A DNA stretch of 64,000 nucleotides from Deltaproteobacteria bacterium (GCA_022340465.1 JAJDNW010000020.1:52612-116611), one strand, 5' to 3'. Shown: positions 53,173 to 62,640, numbered from the stretch's first letter. The notes: generated by a model not told the origin, from the sequence alone. Numbers and translations: made by a program.

Positions 53173-54309
53173 ATGCGCATCGAAAACCTCAGAATGGAAA
53201 ACGCCGCCGGCCTCGTGCGTGCCGCCGCTACGGTCAGATGGGAAACCTGCCGGGAGCCGGACAAGAACATTTACATCGAAACAGAGGAAACCTTTGCGGA
53301 AAGCTTTTCCTGCAATCCGCATGCCTTTCTGGTGGGATGCATCATCCCGGCCATGCACTTCGGGGAGAAACGCCTGAAAATCGATGCGGCCGTCTGCCCC
53401 TACCTGAAGGAAGGCCTGGACCTGGTGATGGCCTTGATGCATGAATGGTCGCACGGAGCCTACCTTCCCCTGTCCCTGGAAACCGGCACCGCTTCGCTGG
53501 CTCCTTTTCAGAATATCAAACGCCAGGCCGGGCTATTCCTGTCCGGCGGGTTCGACTCCCTGGCCGCCCTGAGGCTCAACCGCCTGGCCTATCCCTCAGA
53601 TCACCCCGGTTCGATCAAGGATTGCTACCTGGTACACGGCTTCGACATCGGCGGCGTCGTCGAACGCGGTATGAAATACCACGTGTTTGAGCGTGCCAAA
53701 GCGGCCCTTGCGGATGTGGCCGAGGATGCCAGTGTCAATTTGATTCCGGTGTATACCAACATACGCCACCTGTGCGATGAAAGGGATCTGTGGCTGAATT
53801 ATTTCTTCGGTGCCGTGCTGGCCGCCGTGGGGCATGCCTTCGTCCCGCGCAACGACCTCATCTACATCGGGTCCTCTTACGATCTTCCCAACATACACCC
53901 CTGCGGGTCGCACCCCCTGCTGGATCCGGAATTCTCAAGCTACGATCTCAGGATCAGGCACCGGGACCTGCATCTCTCGAGGGTGGAAAAGCTGAAAATC
54001 GTAGCCGACTGGGAGGTGGCCTTTCAAAATTTCCGGGTCTGTCTGGCAAATGTCAAAGACCGCCTCAACTGCGGCAAATGTGAAAAATGCGTGCGCACCA
54101 TGGCGGGCTTGGTTGCCATCGGCAAGCTGCAGGATACCGGGGCCTTTGTCGAGGACGACCTGGACCCGGACCTTTTGGCCAGCTTCAACATCCGCATTCG
54201 GGTGCGGGAGCCTTTTTACCGGGAACTTTTGCCGCTGCTTGAAAAACGCGGCCGTGGCGATCTGGTGCAAACGATCAAAAGCATGTTATGCAATGACCAG
54301 GTGGACTGA
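53173..54309 (+). CDS. PP-loop ATPase (QueC/asparagine synthetase-like adenylating enzyme)
   Basis: 378 aa. A pyrophosphatase-type P-loop S-G-G-F-D-S is in LFLSGGFDSLAALRLNR (~residue 125). A C-terminal Cys set CGKCEKCVRTMAG resembles the zinc site of QueC-like enzymes. PP-loop enzymes adenylate a carboxyl or carbonyl group so that nitrogen or sulfur can be added. Start at the ATG at 53173, 10 bp after the ATP-grasp stop. With the ATP-grasp ligase and the GNAT gene it suggests a small-molecule or peptide biosynthesis set. I cannot name the product. Confidence 0.75.
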   Translation: MRIENLRMENAAGLVRAAATVRWETCREPDKNIYIETEETFAESFSCNPHAFLVGCIIPAMHFGEKRLKIDAAVCPYLKEGLDLVMALMHEWSHGAYLPLSLETGTASLAPFQNIKRQAGLFLSGGFDSLAALRLNRLAYPSDHPGSIKDCYLVHGFDIGGVVERGMKYHVFERAKAALADVAEDASVNLIPVYTNIRHLCDERDLWLNYFFGAVLAAVGHAFVPRNDLIYIGSSYDLPNIHPCGSHPLLDPEFSSYDLRIRHRDLHLSRVEKLKIVADWEVAFQNFRVCLANVKDRLNCGKCEKCVRTMAGLVAIGKLQDTGAFVEDDLDPDLLASFNIRIRVREPFYRELLPLLEKRGRGDLVQTIKSMLCNDQVD

Positions 54310-54348
54310 ACGCATTTAGGCCTTGGATATGGGGCCTCGATAAGGTAT

Positions 54349-55269
54349 ATGCACTACACCAAGAATCATAAACGCTACCATTGGACCGAGCCTGAAAACA
54401 TCGGTGAATGGGCCCGACGGGTGATCGCCGTCCGCCCCCTGGTGTTATTTCTCTGCATTTTTGCCCTGTTCATGTCGGAAATGCGTTTCGACTGGGTAGA
54501 ACGAGTCGTGGGCTCCTTTCTGGTGTCCACGAACCGACAGCGACCGGAATCCGGCACCATCTGGGAAACCGGACGGCAGACACGCACGGCCAGAAAAACG
54601 CTCGAACAAATCGTGTCCGACCGGCGGACCTCTCAGGAGGAAACCAGGCAGGCCCAAAGCTTCAATGACATCGCCGCCACCATCCAGCCCGACCAGTGGG
54701 TCATGATCCCCCCCGAACGCTTTCGCCGGCTCTATCTCCAACTGGCTCCGGTCGCGGCCGAAAAAATCATACCGTCGCTGGATCTTTTGATGCTCATCAA
54801 TGAAAACAACTGGGAGCGGACCTATTTTGAAAAAGAGGGCGACGGGCTTACGATTTACCTTCTCGACACGGAGAACCGGGTTCTGAGGCAGCTGGCTATA
54901 CCGCCCCAATTGCTTCACGCTATGGGTGAAAGCCAGGTCGAATTCGACGAATCGCTTGACAGCCTGCCCCAGTTCTCGAATCGGATATACCCGGCCGCCA
55001 CTTTTTTTAACGCCCTCAACAGCCTCAAGAGCGATCTGCGCCGGGAGGCCATACCACAACCCGACCGGCTGCTGCGTTCCTCCGGGAAAATTGTCAGGGT
55101 GGGCATATCCCGTCGGCCCACGTTCGGCTATGTCGAACTGGGATTTGAAATAGAGGATGCCGAACGGCATGCCGTTGTTCTGATGAACGGTAATGAGAGA
55201 GCTGTCCGGCAGTTGCAGTCCAGGCTGGAAAAAAGAACCATGGGGCAGCACAACAACGAAGCCCGGTAA
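54349..55269 (+). CDS. Membrane-anchored protein of unknown function
   Basis: 306 aa with one helix near the N-terminus (~27-45, VRPLVLFLCIFALFMSEMRF), then a ~250-residue domain probably outside the membrane. I recognise no domain; charged and Arg-rich stretches (RRTSQEETRQAQSFNDIAAT) alternate with beta-like ones (GDGLTIYLLDTENRVLRQLA). It starts 40 bp after the PP-loop gene and ends 210 bp before the penicillin-binding protein gene, so it may belong to either unit. Confidence 0.75.
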   Translation: MHYTKNHKRYHWTEPENIGEWARRVIAVRPLVLFLCIFALFMSEMRFDWVERVVGSFLVSTNRQRPESGTIWETGRQTRTARKTLEQIVSDRRTSQEETRQAQSFNDIAATIQPDQWVMIPPERFRRLYLQLAPVAAEKIIPSLDLLMLINENNWERTYFEKEGDGLTIYLLDTENRVLRQLAIPPQLLHAMGESQVEFDESLDSLPQFSNRIYPAATFFNALNSLKSDLRREAIPQPDRLLRSSGKIVRVGISRRPTFGYVELGFEIEDAERHAVVLMNGNERAVRQLQSRLEKRTMGQHNNEAR

Positions 55270-55450
55270 TGAAACGTGAAAGGTGAGACGTAAAACGTGA
55301 AGGGTGAGACGTGAGCCGTAAGGTGCAAGGGGTCTTCAGAGCTCCGGACACCCTGCGCCCTGCGCCGTAAACCGTATACCGCAAACCTTATACCCTGTAC
55401 CGTGAAACGTGAAACGAGCAGCACGCCTAACGTCTTACGTCCAACGGTTT
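55262..55450 (+). repeat. Degenerate GTGAAACG-type repeat tract
   Basis: Rows of units such as TGAAACGTGAAAGGTGAGACG, GTAAAACGTGAA, CCTGCGCCCTGCGCCGTA and CCGTGAAACGTGAAACG fill the gap before the penicillin-binding protein gene. The tract begins inside the last codons of the upstream gene. Same family as 25790, 36599 and 57545. Confidence 0.65.
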
Positions 55451-55479
55451 TTTGAACACATACCGAACACCGAACATCT

Positions 55480-57507
55480 ATGACCAAAACGACCAAAATA
55501 CTGCGAATCCTGACGACGCTTTTTTATCTGTCCGCTTTCACCGCCGGCATCGGTGCGCTGATCGTCGCCGGCATGTTCTTTTTCATCGTCAAAGACCTGC
55601 CCCGCATTCCCGAGCCCCTGAGCCGCATCATAGAGACCGAGCCCACCGAAATATTTGCGGCCACGGGGGAAAGAATCATGCTGATGGGCGGGCGCGAGGC
55701 CATCCCCTTGAACCGCGTTTCCCCGGACTTTATCAGGGCCATCCTGGCAACCGAGGATCACCGGTTTCCGGAGCACCACGGGGTCGACAAGCTCCGCACC
55801 CTCAAGGCCATGGCGATCACTCTGTTCGTACCGGGAAAGGTCCAGGGAGCTTCGACCATTACCCAGCAACTGGCTAAAAACCTGTTTTTCAGTTTCAAAC
55901 GTTCTTACATGCGCAAGCTCCAGGAGTTGATGGTGGCTCTGCAAATAGAAGCCCGATACAGCAAAGACGACATCCTGGAAGCCTATGTCAATCAGATTCC
56001 CTTCGGCGTGGGGGCATACGGCATCGAGAATGCCGCCCAGACCTTTTTCGGGAAATCGGCATCCGACCTCAACCTGGAGGAGTCCGCACTTTTGGCAGGC
56101 ATCCCTAAATCGCCCACGCGTTATAACCCGTATCACCACTTCGAACGCGCAAAAAAACGGCAGCGGGTGGTGCTTTCGAGGATGGTCGCCGTTAAATTTA
56201 TTTCCCAACAGGATGCCGACCGCGCCTTCCGGGCCGACCTCCGACTCCGCCAGCGCCCTGCCAGGGCACGAACCGGAAGCTACTTTCTGGACACGGTGAT
56301 CAAGCGGCTGGAAAAAACCTACGGACCGGAAGTCGTATTTCACGGGGGGCTTAAAGTCACAACCACGCTGGACCCCCAGATGCAGACGTGGGCCGCTCAA
56401 TCCGTCCGGGATGGCCTGGAAAAGCTTGACGGCGCCATGGGTTTTGACGACGATTTTGAAGCAGTCGACCTGACGACCGAACAGCGTCCCCAGGGTGCAC
56501 TGGTGGCGATACAGACCAATTCCGGTGCCGTCAAGGCACTGGTGGGCGGAAGGAACTACTCTCAGTCGGAATTCAATCGCGCCGTTCAAAACAACCGCCT
56601 TCCGGGTTCGGGATTCAAGCCGTTTCTCTACTACACCGCTTTTGAAAAGCTCGATTTGAATCCCGCCAGCGTATTCATAGACCGGCCGGTGAAAATTGCG
56701 CCGGCGGGCGCTCCTGTCTGGGTCCCCAAAAACTTCTCACGCGACTTTCAAGGGCCAATGATATTGAAGCAGGCCTTTTTGGATTCGGTCAACACCATCG
56801 CCGCCCAACTGGTGGAAAAGACCGGCCCGGAGGATGTCATCGCGACCGCCAGACGGTTCGGTATTAAAAGCCACCTCTCACCGGTTTACTCGGTGGCCCT
56901 GGGGACATCGGGTGTCAGCCCGCTGGAGATGGCGGCGGCTTATGCAACCCTCGCCACGGGCGGTGTCCGCCACGACCCGTTTTTTATCTGGCGGGTGGAG
57001 GACCCTTTTGGACAGGTATTGGAAGAAAAAATAGTGAGCGGTGAAAGATCGCTGGATCCATCCATCGCGTACCAGGTGGTGGACATGATGCGCGGTGTTG
57101 TGGATGACGGCACCGGCTCGGTGGTTCGGCGCCTGGGTTTTAAAATGCCGGCGGCAGGAAAAACAGGTACGACAAACCGTTACAAAGACGCCTGGTTTAC
57201 CGGATTCACCCCCACGCTTTGTACTTCCGTGTGGGTGGGGTTCGACAGAAACATCGGATTGCGGGACAGCCGTAATATAGGCATTACCGGTGGACGGGGG
57301 GCGGCCCCCATATGGACCGAATTTATGAAGCTGTCCCTGGCCGACGAGCCGTCCCGGGAATTCAACATCCCCCGGGGCATCCACTTTGAAAGCGTCGACC
57401 CGATTACCGGGAAAAAAGCCGGCTACTACACCGAGAAGCCCGTGCGGGTTGCTTTGAGGAAGGGGCAAACCCTCGAAGGGGACCCCTTCGATCTTAATAC
57501 ACATTAA
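55480..57507 (+). CDS. Class A penicillin-binding protein 1A
   Basis: 675 aa bifunctional peptidoglycan synthase. N-terminal anchor (~10-38). Glycosyltransferase 51 domain with the catalytic Glu in ATEDHRFPEHHG and ASTITQQLAKNLF. Transpeptidase domain with S-x-x-K in GSGFKPFLYYT, S-x-N in LDSVNTIAAQL and the K-T-G box in AGKTGTTNRYKDAW. All catalytic motifs present. The enzyme polymerises and cross-links the wall from the inner membrane. It is followed by SPOR, CsgG-like and TPR envelope proteins on the same strand. Confidence 0.95.
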   Translation: MTKTTKILRILTTLFYLSAFTAGIGALIVAGMFFFIVKDLPRIPEPLSRIIETEPTEIFAATGERIMLMGGREAIPLNRVSPDFIRAILATEDHRFPEHHGVDKLRTLKAMAITLFVPGKVQGASTITQQLAKNLFFSFKRSYMRKLQELMVALQIEARYSKDDILEAYVNQIPFGVGAYGIENAAQTFFGKSASDLNLEESALLAGIPKSPTRYNPYHHFERAKKRQRVVLSRMVAVKFISQQDADRAFRADLRLRQRPARARTGSYFLDTVIKRLEKTYGPEVVFHGGLKVTTTLDPQMQTWAAQSVRDGLEKLDGAMGFDDDFEAVDLTTEQRPQGALVAIQTNSGAVKALVGGRNYSQSEFNRAVQNNRLPGSGFKPFLYYTAFEKLDLNPASVFIDRPVKIAPAGAPVWVPKNFSRDFQGPMILKQAFLDSVNTIAAQLVEKTGPEDVIATARRFGIKSHLSPVYSVALGTSGVSPLEMAAAYATLATGGVRHDPFFIWRVEDPFGQVLEEKIVSGERSLDPSIAYQVVDMMRGVVDDGTGSVVRRLGFKMPAAGKTGTTNRYKDAWFTGFTPTLCTSVWVGFDRNIGLRDSRNIGITGGRGAAPIWTEFMKLSLADEPSREFNIPRGIHFESVDPITGKKAGYYTEKPVRVALRKGQTLEGDPFDLNTH

Positions 57508-57544
57508 ATTCTTTTTAATGATCTTTATCTTTTCCGGTTTATCC

Positions 57545-57662
57545 GGACTGGGGTTTATGTTTTAGGTTTTAAGTCGCAAAAGGCACAGCGCAGGCCTGTG
57601 AGCATCAAAAACCAAGAACCGATAGCCGCCTAAACCATAAAACGTAAAACCTAAAACTGAAG
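57545..57662 (+). repeat. Degenerate AAACCTAAAAC/GTAAAACG repeat tract
   Basis: AT-richer variant of the intergenic repeat type: ATGTTTTAGGTTTTAAG near 57557 and the inverted TAAACCATAAAACGTAAAACC near 57630. The two arms could pair. Non-coding gap between the penicillin-binding and SPOR protein genes. Confidence 0.5.
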
Positions 57663-57689
57663 AATTGACCCATTGAGGCATCGATAGGC

Positions 57690-59159
57690 ATGATCCACTT
57701 CCTTCGTCATTATACCGCACGGCTCTGGGCCAGCCTGATTTTGACTAGCCTGGCGGTACTCATAGGCTTCCCTGTGATCGGGGGGCAACAGGGTCCCTGG
57801 TTGGCTTTCTGGGCGGCCCTGGCAGGCTTTTTGGTGTTCTTTTTCCTGGTGGGCTGGATCGGCAATACCCTCGGCATACGGTGGATCGGCATTCTGATGC
57901 GTGAAGCCGGCATATGGGAGCGTGCCGGCAATTTCAGACGATCCGGAAAAATTTTAAAAAAGGCCGTCTCGATCTTCGACAGCTTTCTCATATCACCCGT
58001 GGCCCGGGAAGCATATTCCCGCGAGATCTCATCCCGCATGGCCCGCTCATACCTGTCCCAGCCTGAGCCGGGCCCGCAAGCCGAAGGGTTCGTCGTCGCC
58101 TACCTGCAGAGGCATCCGGAGGATGCCGAGGCCAGTGATATGTGGCTCGAAAAATCCGGCTCCCGTGGGAATCTGCCCGGAAAACACGAGGACCTGGTCT
58201 TTGCCTTGAGCGATGCCCAACCTGAAAACAAAGACCTTCAGCGTATGCTTGCCCATGCCTGTCTTCGGTCCGAACGCAGCGACTACCAGGCCATTAAAAT
58301 CTACAAACGCATTATCGAAGACCCGGCACCCGGCGACCGCGGCATCGTCGACGACATCGCCTGGAGATTCTATCATGACCGCCGCACGGACCGCTTGGCC
58401 CTGCAGGCGTATCTGACGGCTTTCAAGGCCGACACGAATAAAAAGCGCCTTCTGGTAGGTATGGCCGCCTGCGTCGAACGCCTTGCGGTCGGTGACCGGA
58501 CATCCCGTACGTATCAGGAAGCCGCAAAGCTGATTTCCAGGCTGGATGAAACCACGCTTGCCAAGATGCGGGCGAATTTTGCCCCGTCTCCTCCGCAAAC
58601 CGCAGCCGCGCCCGATAAAAAAGAAGCGCTCAAAACGATTGCACGGACACTCCGCACGACCGCTTCCGCTCTGTCGGCCACCCTCATCTCGGCCCGCCGG
58701 GCCACGATCGGCGCCTATGCCTCCCTATACCACCATGTTAAGACCCACCGCCTGACACGGCCGGTATCGAAGTGGGCCGTCCTCGGTCTGGCCGGGGCCA
58801 TCCTGGTCGTCCTGGTGATCAACACCGCCGGCCATTTGATCTCCTCCCAAAAGACGCTTCCTCCGCCGGAACCGAAACCGCCGGCGGCAATCGAGGTCAC
58901 CGATCCCTTTACCCTGCAGGTGGCGGCCTATCTCAAGATGGAACATGCCGAAAAATTCGTCGCCACACTGAAAAGCATGGGGGAGGACGCCTACTACACC
59001 GAAGCCAGGAGTTCCAAATCCAACTGGTTTCAGGTGCGCATATCCCATTTCCCCACCAAAGAGGCGGCCCGCTCACACGGGGAGGCCCTCAAGTCCAAAG
59101 GCATCATCGATGACTTTTATGTGGCCAATTACCAGAAGCCCGGCCAGAAGTCCGAATAG
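57690..59159 (+). CDS. SPOR-domain envelope protein with TPR-like middle
   Basis: 489 aa. Two N-terminal helices (~10-30 and ~38-60), a helical TPR-like middle (~75-300, DYQAIKIYKRIIEDPAPGDR), a further helix (~368-388), a Pro-rich linker, and a C-terminal SPOR domain (~405-480, FTLQVAAYLKMEHAEKFVAT). SPOR domains bind denuded peptidoglycan glycans at division sites. The neighbourhood of a class A penicillin-binding protein fits a wall-related role. Confidence 0.85.
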   Translation: MIHFLRHYTARLWASLILTSLAVLIGFPVIGGQQGPWLAFWAALAGFLVFFFLVGWIGNTLGIRWIGILMREAGIWERAGNFRRSGKILKKAVSIFDSFLISPVAREAYSREISSRMARSYLSQPEPGPQAEGFVVAYLQRHPEDAEASDMWLEKSGSRGNLPGKHEDLVFALSDAQPENKDLQRMLAHACLRSERSDYQAIKIYKRIIEDPAPGDRGIVDDIAWRFYHDRRTDRLALQAYLTAFKADTNKKRLLVGMAACVERLAVGDRTSRTYQEAAKLISRLDETTLAKMRANFAPSPPQTAAAPDKKEALKTIARTLRTTASALSATLISARRATIGAYASLYHHVKTHRLTRPVSKWAVLGLAGAILVVLVINTAGHLISSQKTLPPPEPKPPAAIEVTDPFTLQVAAYLKMEHAEKFVATLKSMGEDAYYTEARSSKSNWFQVRISHFPTKEAARSHGEALKSKGIIDDFYVANYQKPGQKSE

Positions 59160-59210
59160 ATCCCCCGGGGTCGAGCCAGCGGCATCCGTCAGTGCGTGCA
59201 ACCTGAGTGG

Positions 59211-59286
59211 AACGTTTCAAATCTTAAGAATGCTTAAAAAAACTTGGACGAATGCTATCTATTAGCACTCTTAAAATTTGAAGCGC
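59211..59286. repeat. Short inverted repeat related to the 186/361 arms
   Basis: AACGTTTCAAATCTTAAGAA (59211-59230) and CACTCTTAAAATTTGAAGCG (59266-59285) form an imperfect hairpin. It is the same sequence family as the outer arms at 186-205 and 361-380, but with only ~35 bp between the arms. Both copies also share an AATAGATAG piece inside. This and the repeat at 59502 are all that I see in the 473-bp gap 59160-59632. Confidence 0.55.
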
Positions 59287-59501
59287 GCAGATCAGGTGCC
59301 GTTTATTTCGCATTCATCCCTATTTTTTTCTTGAATTCATTCCGACCTGTAATGTAGAATACAGTGAATTCAGCACCATTTCAGATAGTTAATCTACCTT
59401 ATAGACCCGGTGGTCATTGCGGTTCGTTTTTTTGCTCTAATAACATTCAGTTAGATCTAAAACGCACGACTATTTATGGGGAGTGGTTTCATTACCGCTT
59501 G

Positions 59502-59554
59502 TTGAACCGCGATGACGGGCGCAGTCGCTTTGAGCTTGCCGCGGGGAGCGTTCA
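59502..59554 (-). repeat. 119-bp repeat, copy 6 (degenerate, internally deleted)
   Basis: TTGAACCG..GCGCAGTCGC..TTGAGCTTGCCGCGGGGAGCGTTCA follows the inverted order of copy 2 with the middle missing, like copy 5. Similarity is lower than in the other copies, so it is probably the oldest. Confidence 0.5.
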
Positions 59555-59632
59555 CCGCATCGTTGCAGCGTCGAGGTTCGATCAACCACCATCACAGCAT
59601 TGAACCTGAACTGAGTGAAGTCAAGACAGCCA

Positions 59633-61720
59633 ATGTATTCCTACCTAAAAACATATGGCTTTCCCTGCCTGCTTTTGACCTTTTTCATCTTTCTAAGTTG
59701 CGCTGTTCAACAGGATGTCCAGGTTAAAATAAAAAACGGCAAAAAATATGGCGTGGTCGAAGGCGCTTTCCGGCACCGCTGGTGGAACTATTACGAACGC
59801 GGCCTTTCCTTCGCCGCAGGGGAGTTCTGGGAAGACGCGGCTGCCGACCTGAGAAGGGCCGTCGAACAGAGAGATGCCGACCAGCGCATGGCCCGCACCT
59901 ACGGGATGCACTTTGTCGATTATTTTCCCCACCGCGAGCTCGGTGTCGCCTATTTCCATCAGGAAAAGTACGATCAGGCCGAAAACGAACTCGAAACCTC
60001 CCTGGATATGGTGGACACGGGTAAAGCCAAGCACTATCTGAACCTGGTGCGCAAGAAAAAACTGGAGCTTTCCAAAGCGGATGCCGCACCGCCGTCCATC
60101 AGGCTGGAAGCGGCCGCTTTGCAGCGCGCATCCAACCGCTTTCGCTTCGAAATCAAGGGAGAGGTGGACGACGATTTTTACGCCCGTCGGATCACCATCA
60201 ACGACGTACCCGAATTCATCGAGCTGTCCGCCAAGAAAATTCCCTTTACCAGAGAGATAAAGCTGAAAAAGGGGCTCAATGCAATCGATATTCGCTCCGC
60301 CGACCTGTTGGGCAAGACGACCGAAAAAACCATCGAAGTCTTCGGCGACTTTGAAGGACCCGCCCTGCAGCTGAAGAACGTCGCCGACGGCGACGAAGTA
60401 GCGCAAGCGACCCTTGTCCTCAGCGGCGCCCTTGCCGATGCCACCGGCATCACCGAACTGAGGGTCAACGACCGGGTGATCGCATACGACAAGGAAAAGG
60501 AGGTCGACTTCGCCCTGAATATCGACCTCGAACGAGGCGAAAATAAAATCCTGCTGGCGGCTGCCGACGCCGTTGGCAATGTCACCACAGGTGAGCTGAA
60601 TCTTACCTATATGCCCCAGCTGGCAAACGAAATACGCCCCGGCCGCAATCGCTTCCTCGAGGCGTGCCGTGAGAGTCCCATCTTCCTGGCTTTTTCCGGA
60701 AACACGCTTTCTTCGCCTCCCGCCGGCATTATGTACGCAGCCGCTCAGTCAAAGGCCGCCTTTCGCCTCAACTTCAAAGACCTAACCGGGGAACAAACCG
60801 TCTACTACAACACCCTTTATGTCGACGGCACCGCGACAGGCACCTATGAAATCGATTCGGTCGCCGTCAACGGCGAGCCTCTCCTGATCATTCCGGGGCG
60901 CACCGTTTATTTTAATCAGCTTCTGGAACTAAAGGAGGGGCGGAACGCCATCACCATCGAGGTGACCGACGTAAAAGGCAACATTGCCGATAAAACCGCC
61001 GTCGTCAATTACCGGGTGCCCAACGTACAGCAGATAGGATCGCGCATGAGCCTGGCCGTTTTACCCTTCCAACTCAAAGGGGATGCCGGGGTGGCCAGTG
61101 AATTGGTCTACGACTACCTCATCGATGCCTTCGTAGACCAGGAACGCTTTCATATCGTCACCCGGGGCGACGAACTCGAAGCCGTCCTCCGGGAGCAGCG
61201 GCTGAGCCAAACCGACCTGGTTGACAAAAAAACCGCTGTACGTGTTGGAAAGCTGGTTGCTGCTGAAGCCGTCCTCATGGGCACCGTGCTTGAAACCGGG
61301 GATGCCATTGAAATTTTCGCCCGCCTCGTCAACACGGAATCATCGTCGGTTCTGGAAACCAAAGATGTCTTCGGCCAGGACAAGGCACTGCCCCAGATTC
61401 AGTATCTGACCAATGGCCTGGCCTTGAAGCTCAAACACAGCTTCCCGTTGATCGAAGGAATGGTAATCAAAGTCAGCGGCAACGAAATTTATGCCGACTT
61501 CGGCAGTTTCAAGCATATCAAGAAAGAGATGCGCTTCATCGTTTTCAAACAGGGGGAAATCATCAAGCACCCGGTTACCGGCAAGGTATTGGGCAGCGAT
61601 ACCAAGGAGCTGGGCGTGGCCACGGTGGTCAGTGTGTTCCAAGATATGTCCATAGGAAAATTAATCGCCGATTTTGAAGTGGGCGACATCCAGGTACAGG
61701 ATCTGGTTATAACAAAATAA
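59633..61720 (+). CDS. Lipoprotein with TPR, Ig-like and CsgG-like domains
   Basis: 695 aa. Signal with a lipobox (LLLTFFIFLSC) gives a lipoprotein. Residues ~45-145 are TPR-like (RWWNYYERGLSFAAGEFWED, ELGVAYFHQEKYDQAENELE). Residues ~155-460 hold Ig-like/bacterial-repeat segments (ITELRVNDRVIAYDKE). Residues ~470-600 are a CsgG/FlgT-like domain (SLAVLPFQLKGDAGVASELV, VGKLVAAEAVLMGTVLETGD). CsgG forms curli export pores, but the family is broader and many members only assemble periplasmic complexes. Head of a run with a TPR protein and a Ser/Thr kinase. ATG at 59633 chosen because it gives a standard 22-residue signal; a GTG at 59615 is also in frame. Confidence 0.78.
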   Translation: MYSYLKTYGFPCLLLTFFIFLSCAVQQDVQVKIKNGKKYGVVEGAFRHRWWNYYERGLSFAAGEFWEDAAADLRRAVEQRDADQRMARTYGMHFVDYFPHRELGVAYFHQEKYDQAENELETSLDMVDTGKAKHYLNLVRKKKLELSKADAAPPSIRLEAAALQRASNRFRFEIKGEVDDDFYARRITINDVPEFIELSAKKIPFTREIKLKKGLNAIDIRSADLLGKTTEKTIEVFGDFEGPALQLKNVADGDEVAQATLVLSGALADATGITELRVNDRVIAYDKEKEVDFALNIDLERGENKILLAAADAVGNVTTGELNLTYMPQLANEIRPGRNRFLEACRESPIFLAFSGNTLSSPPAGIMYAAAQSKAAFRLNFKDLTGEQTVYYNTLYVDGTATGTYEIDSVAVNGEPLLIIPGRTVYFNQLLELKEGRNAITIEVTDVKGNIADKTAVVNYRVPNVQQIGSRMSLAVLPFQLKGDAGVASELVYDYLIDAFVDQERFHIVTRGDELEAVLREQRLSQTDLVDKKTAVRVGKLVAAEAVLMGTVLETGDAIEIFARLVNTESSSVLETKDVFGQDKALPQIQYLTNGLALKLKHSFPLIEGMVIKVSGNEIYADFGSFKHIKKEMRFIVFKQGEIIKHPVTGKVLGSDTKELGVATVVSVFQDMSIGKLIADFEVGDIQVQDLVITK

Positions 61721-61752
61721 CAGCGTGTACTGCGCTGTTTGGAAGATACGAA

Positions 61753-62625
61753 ATGCGGCTATGCGGACGGAAATTGAAAGTCTATTTTTTTTCAGTCGGT
61801 TACATCATCCTTCTGTCGGCGGCTAATCCGGCAGTTTATGCAGGGAATCAGAACAGGGAGACTTTTCAGGCGGCGGAAGCCCTGCTCCAGAAAAAGCAGT
61901 TCACGGCGGCGCTGGCACGTTATGAAGAAGTCTTGACCCGTGAACCGTCGTTTGTTGCCGCCTATCGCGGATTGATTCAATGCTATGCCTCCCTGGGAGA
62001 TCCGGAAGGGGGATCCGCTTTCGTAGAATCGCTTTATATCGAAAATCCCGACAACGCCGGTATCAACTACGGCATGGGCTACGCCTTGTACCGGCTCGGG
62101 AAATATCAACAGGCGGCATCCTTTTTCAAGCGGGCCACCGAACTGAACCCTGACCTGGCGGAAGCCTGGAACAACCTGGCGGTTATTTACCATTTCGTTG
62201 ATCGCGATTATGAAAAGGCAAGGGAATACTATGAAAAAGCCATTGAACTGGGCCGGTGTTCTCACAATAAGCGGGTGATCGACATCGCCGGCGAAAATCT
62301 GGCGCATCTTCCCAGGGAGAAAGTAATCACCCCCATTACGGATGATTTGTCCCTAGAAGATTTTCTGAACCGTTTCATCGCTTTTGCCGAGGAAGGAAAT
62401 AAAGACAAGCTGCAGGCCCTCGTTCTAGGGCAGCGTGACAACTGTCAGCTGGCCATGGATTGGCTCATGCAGCAGGTGCAAAAGGCCCGGAGCCGTCAAG
62501 ACGAAAAAAGTGAATCCGGCGCCCTGACAATCGCCCGGCTTTTGGCCGGACAGTACCATCAAAGCTTTCAGAGCGATGACCTCTCGGAAAAGCTGGACCT
62601 CTATCAAGGGCCAACCAGGCAGTAA
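61753..62625 (+). CDS. Exported TPR-repeat protein
   Basis: 290 aa. Signal sequence (~10-30, ending VYA-GNQN), then four TPR-like helix pairs (FTAALARYEEVLTREPSFVA, ALYRLGKYQQAASFFKRATE, AWNNLAVIYHF..YEKAREYYEKA) and a helical C-terminus. TPR proteins scaffold protein complexes; the partner is probably the CsgG-like lipoprotein 32 bp upstream or the kinase 15 bp downstream. Confidence 0.85.
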   Translation: MRLCGRKLKVYFFSVGYIILLSAANPAVYAGNQNRETFQAAEALLQKKQFTAALARYEEVLTREPSFVAAYRGLIQCYASLGDPEGGSAFVESLYIENPDNAGINYGMGYALYRLGKYQQAASFFKRATELNPDLAEAWNNLAVIYHFVDRDYEKAREYYEKAIELGRCSHNKRVIDIAGENLAHLPREKVITPITDDLSLEDFLNRFIAFAEEGNKDKLQALVLGQRDNCQLAMDWLMQQVQKARSRQDEKSESGALTIARLLAGQYHQSFQSDDLSEKLDLYQGPTRQ

Positions 62626-62640
62626 AAGGGGCATATCCCG

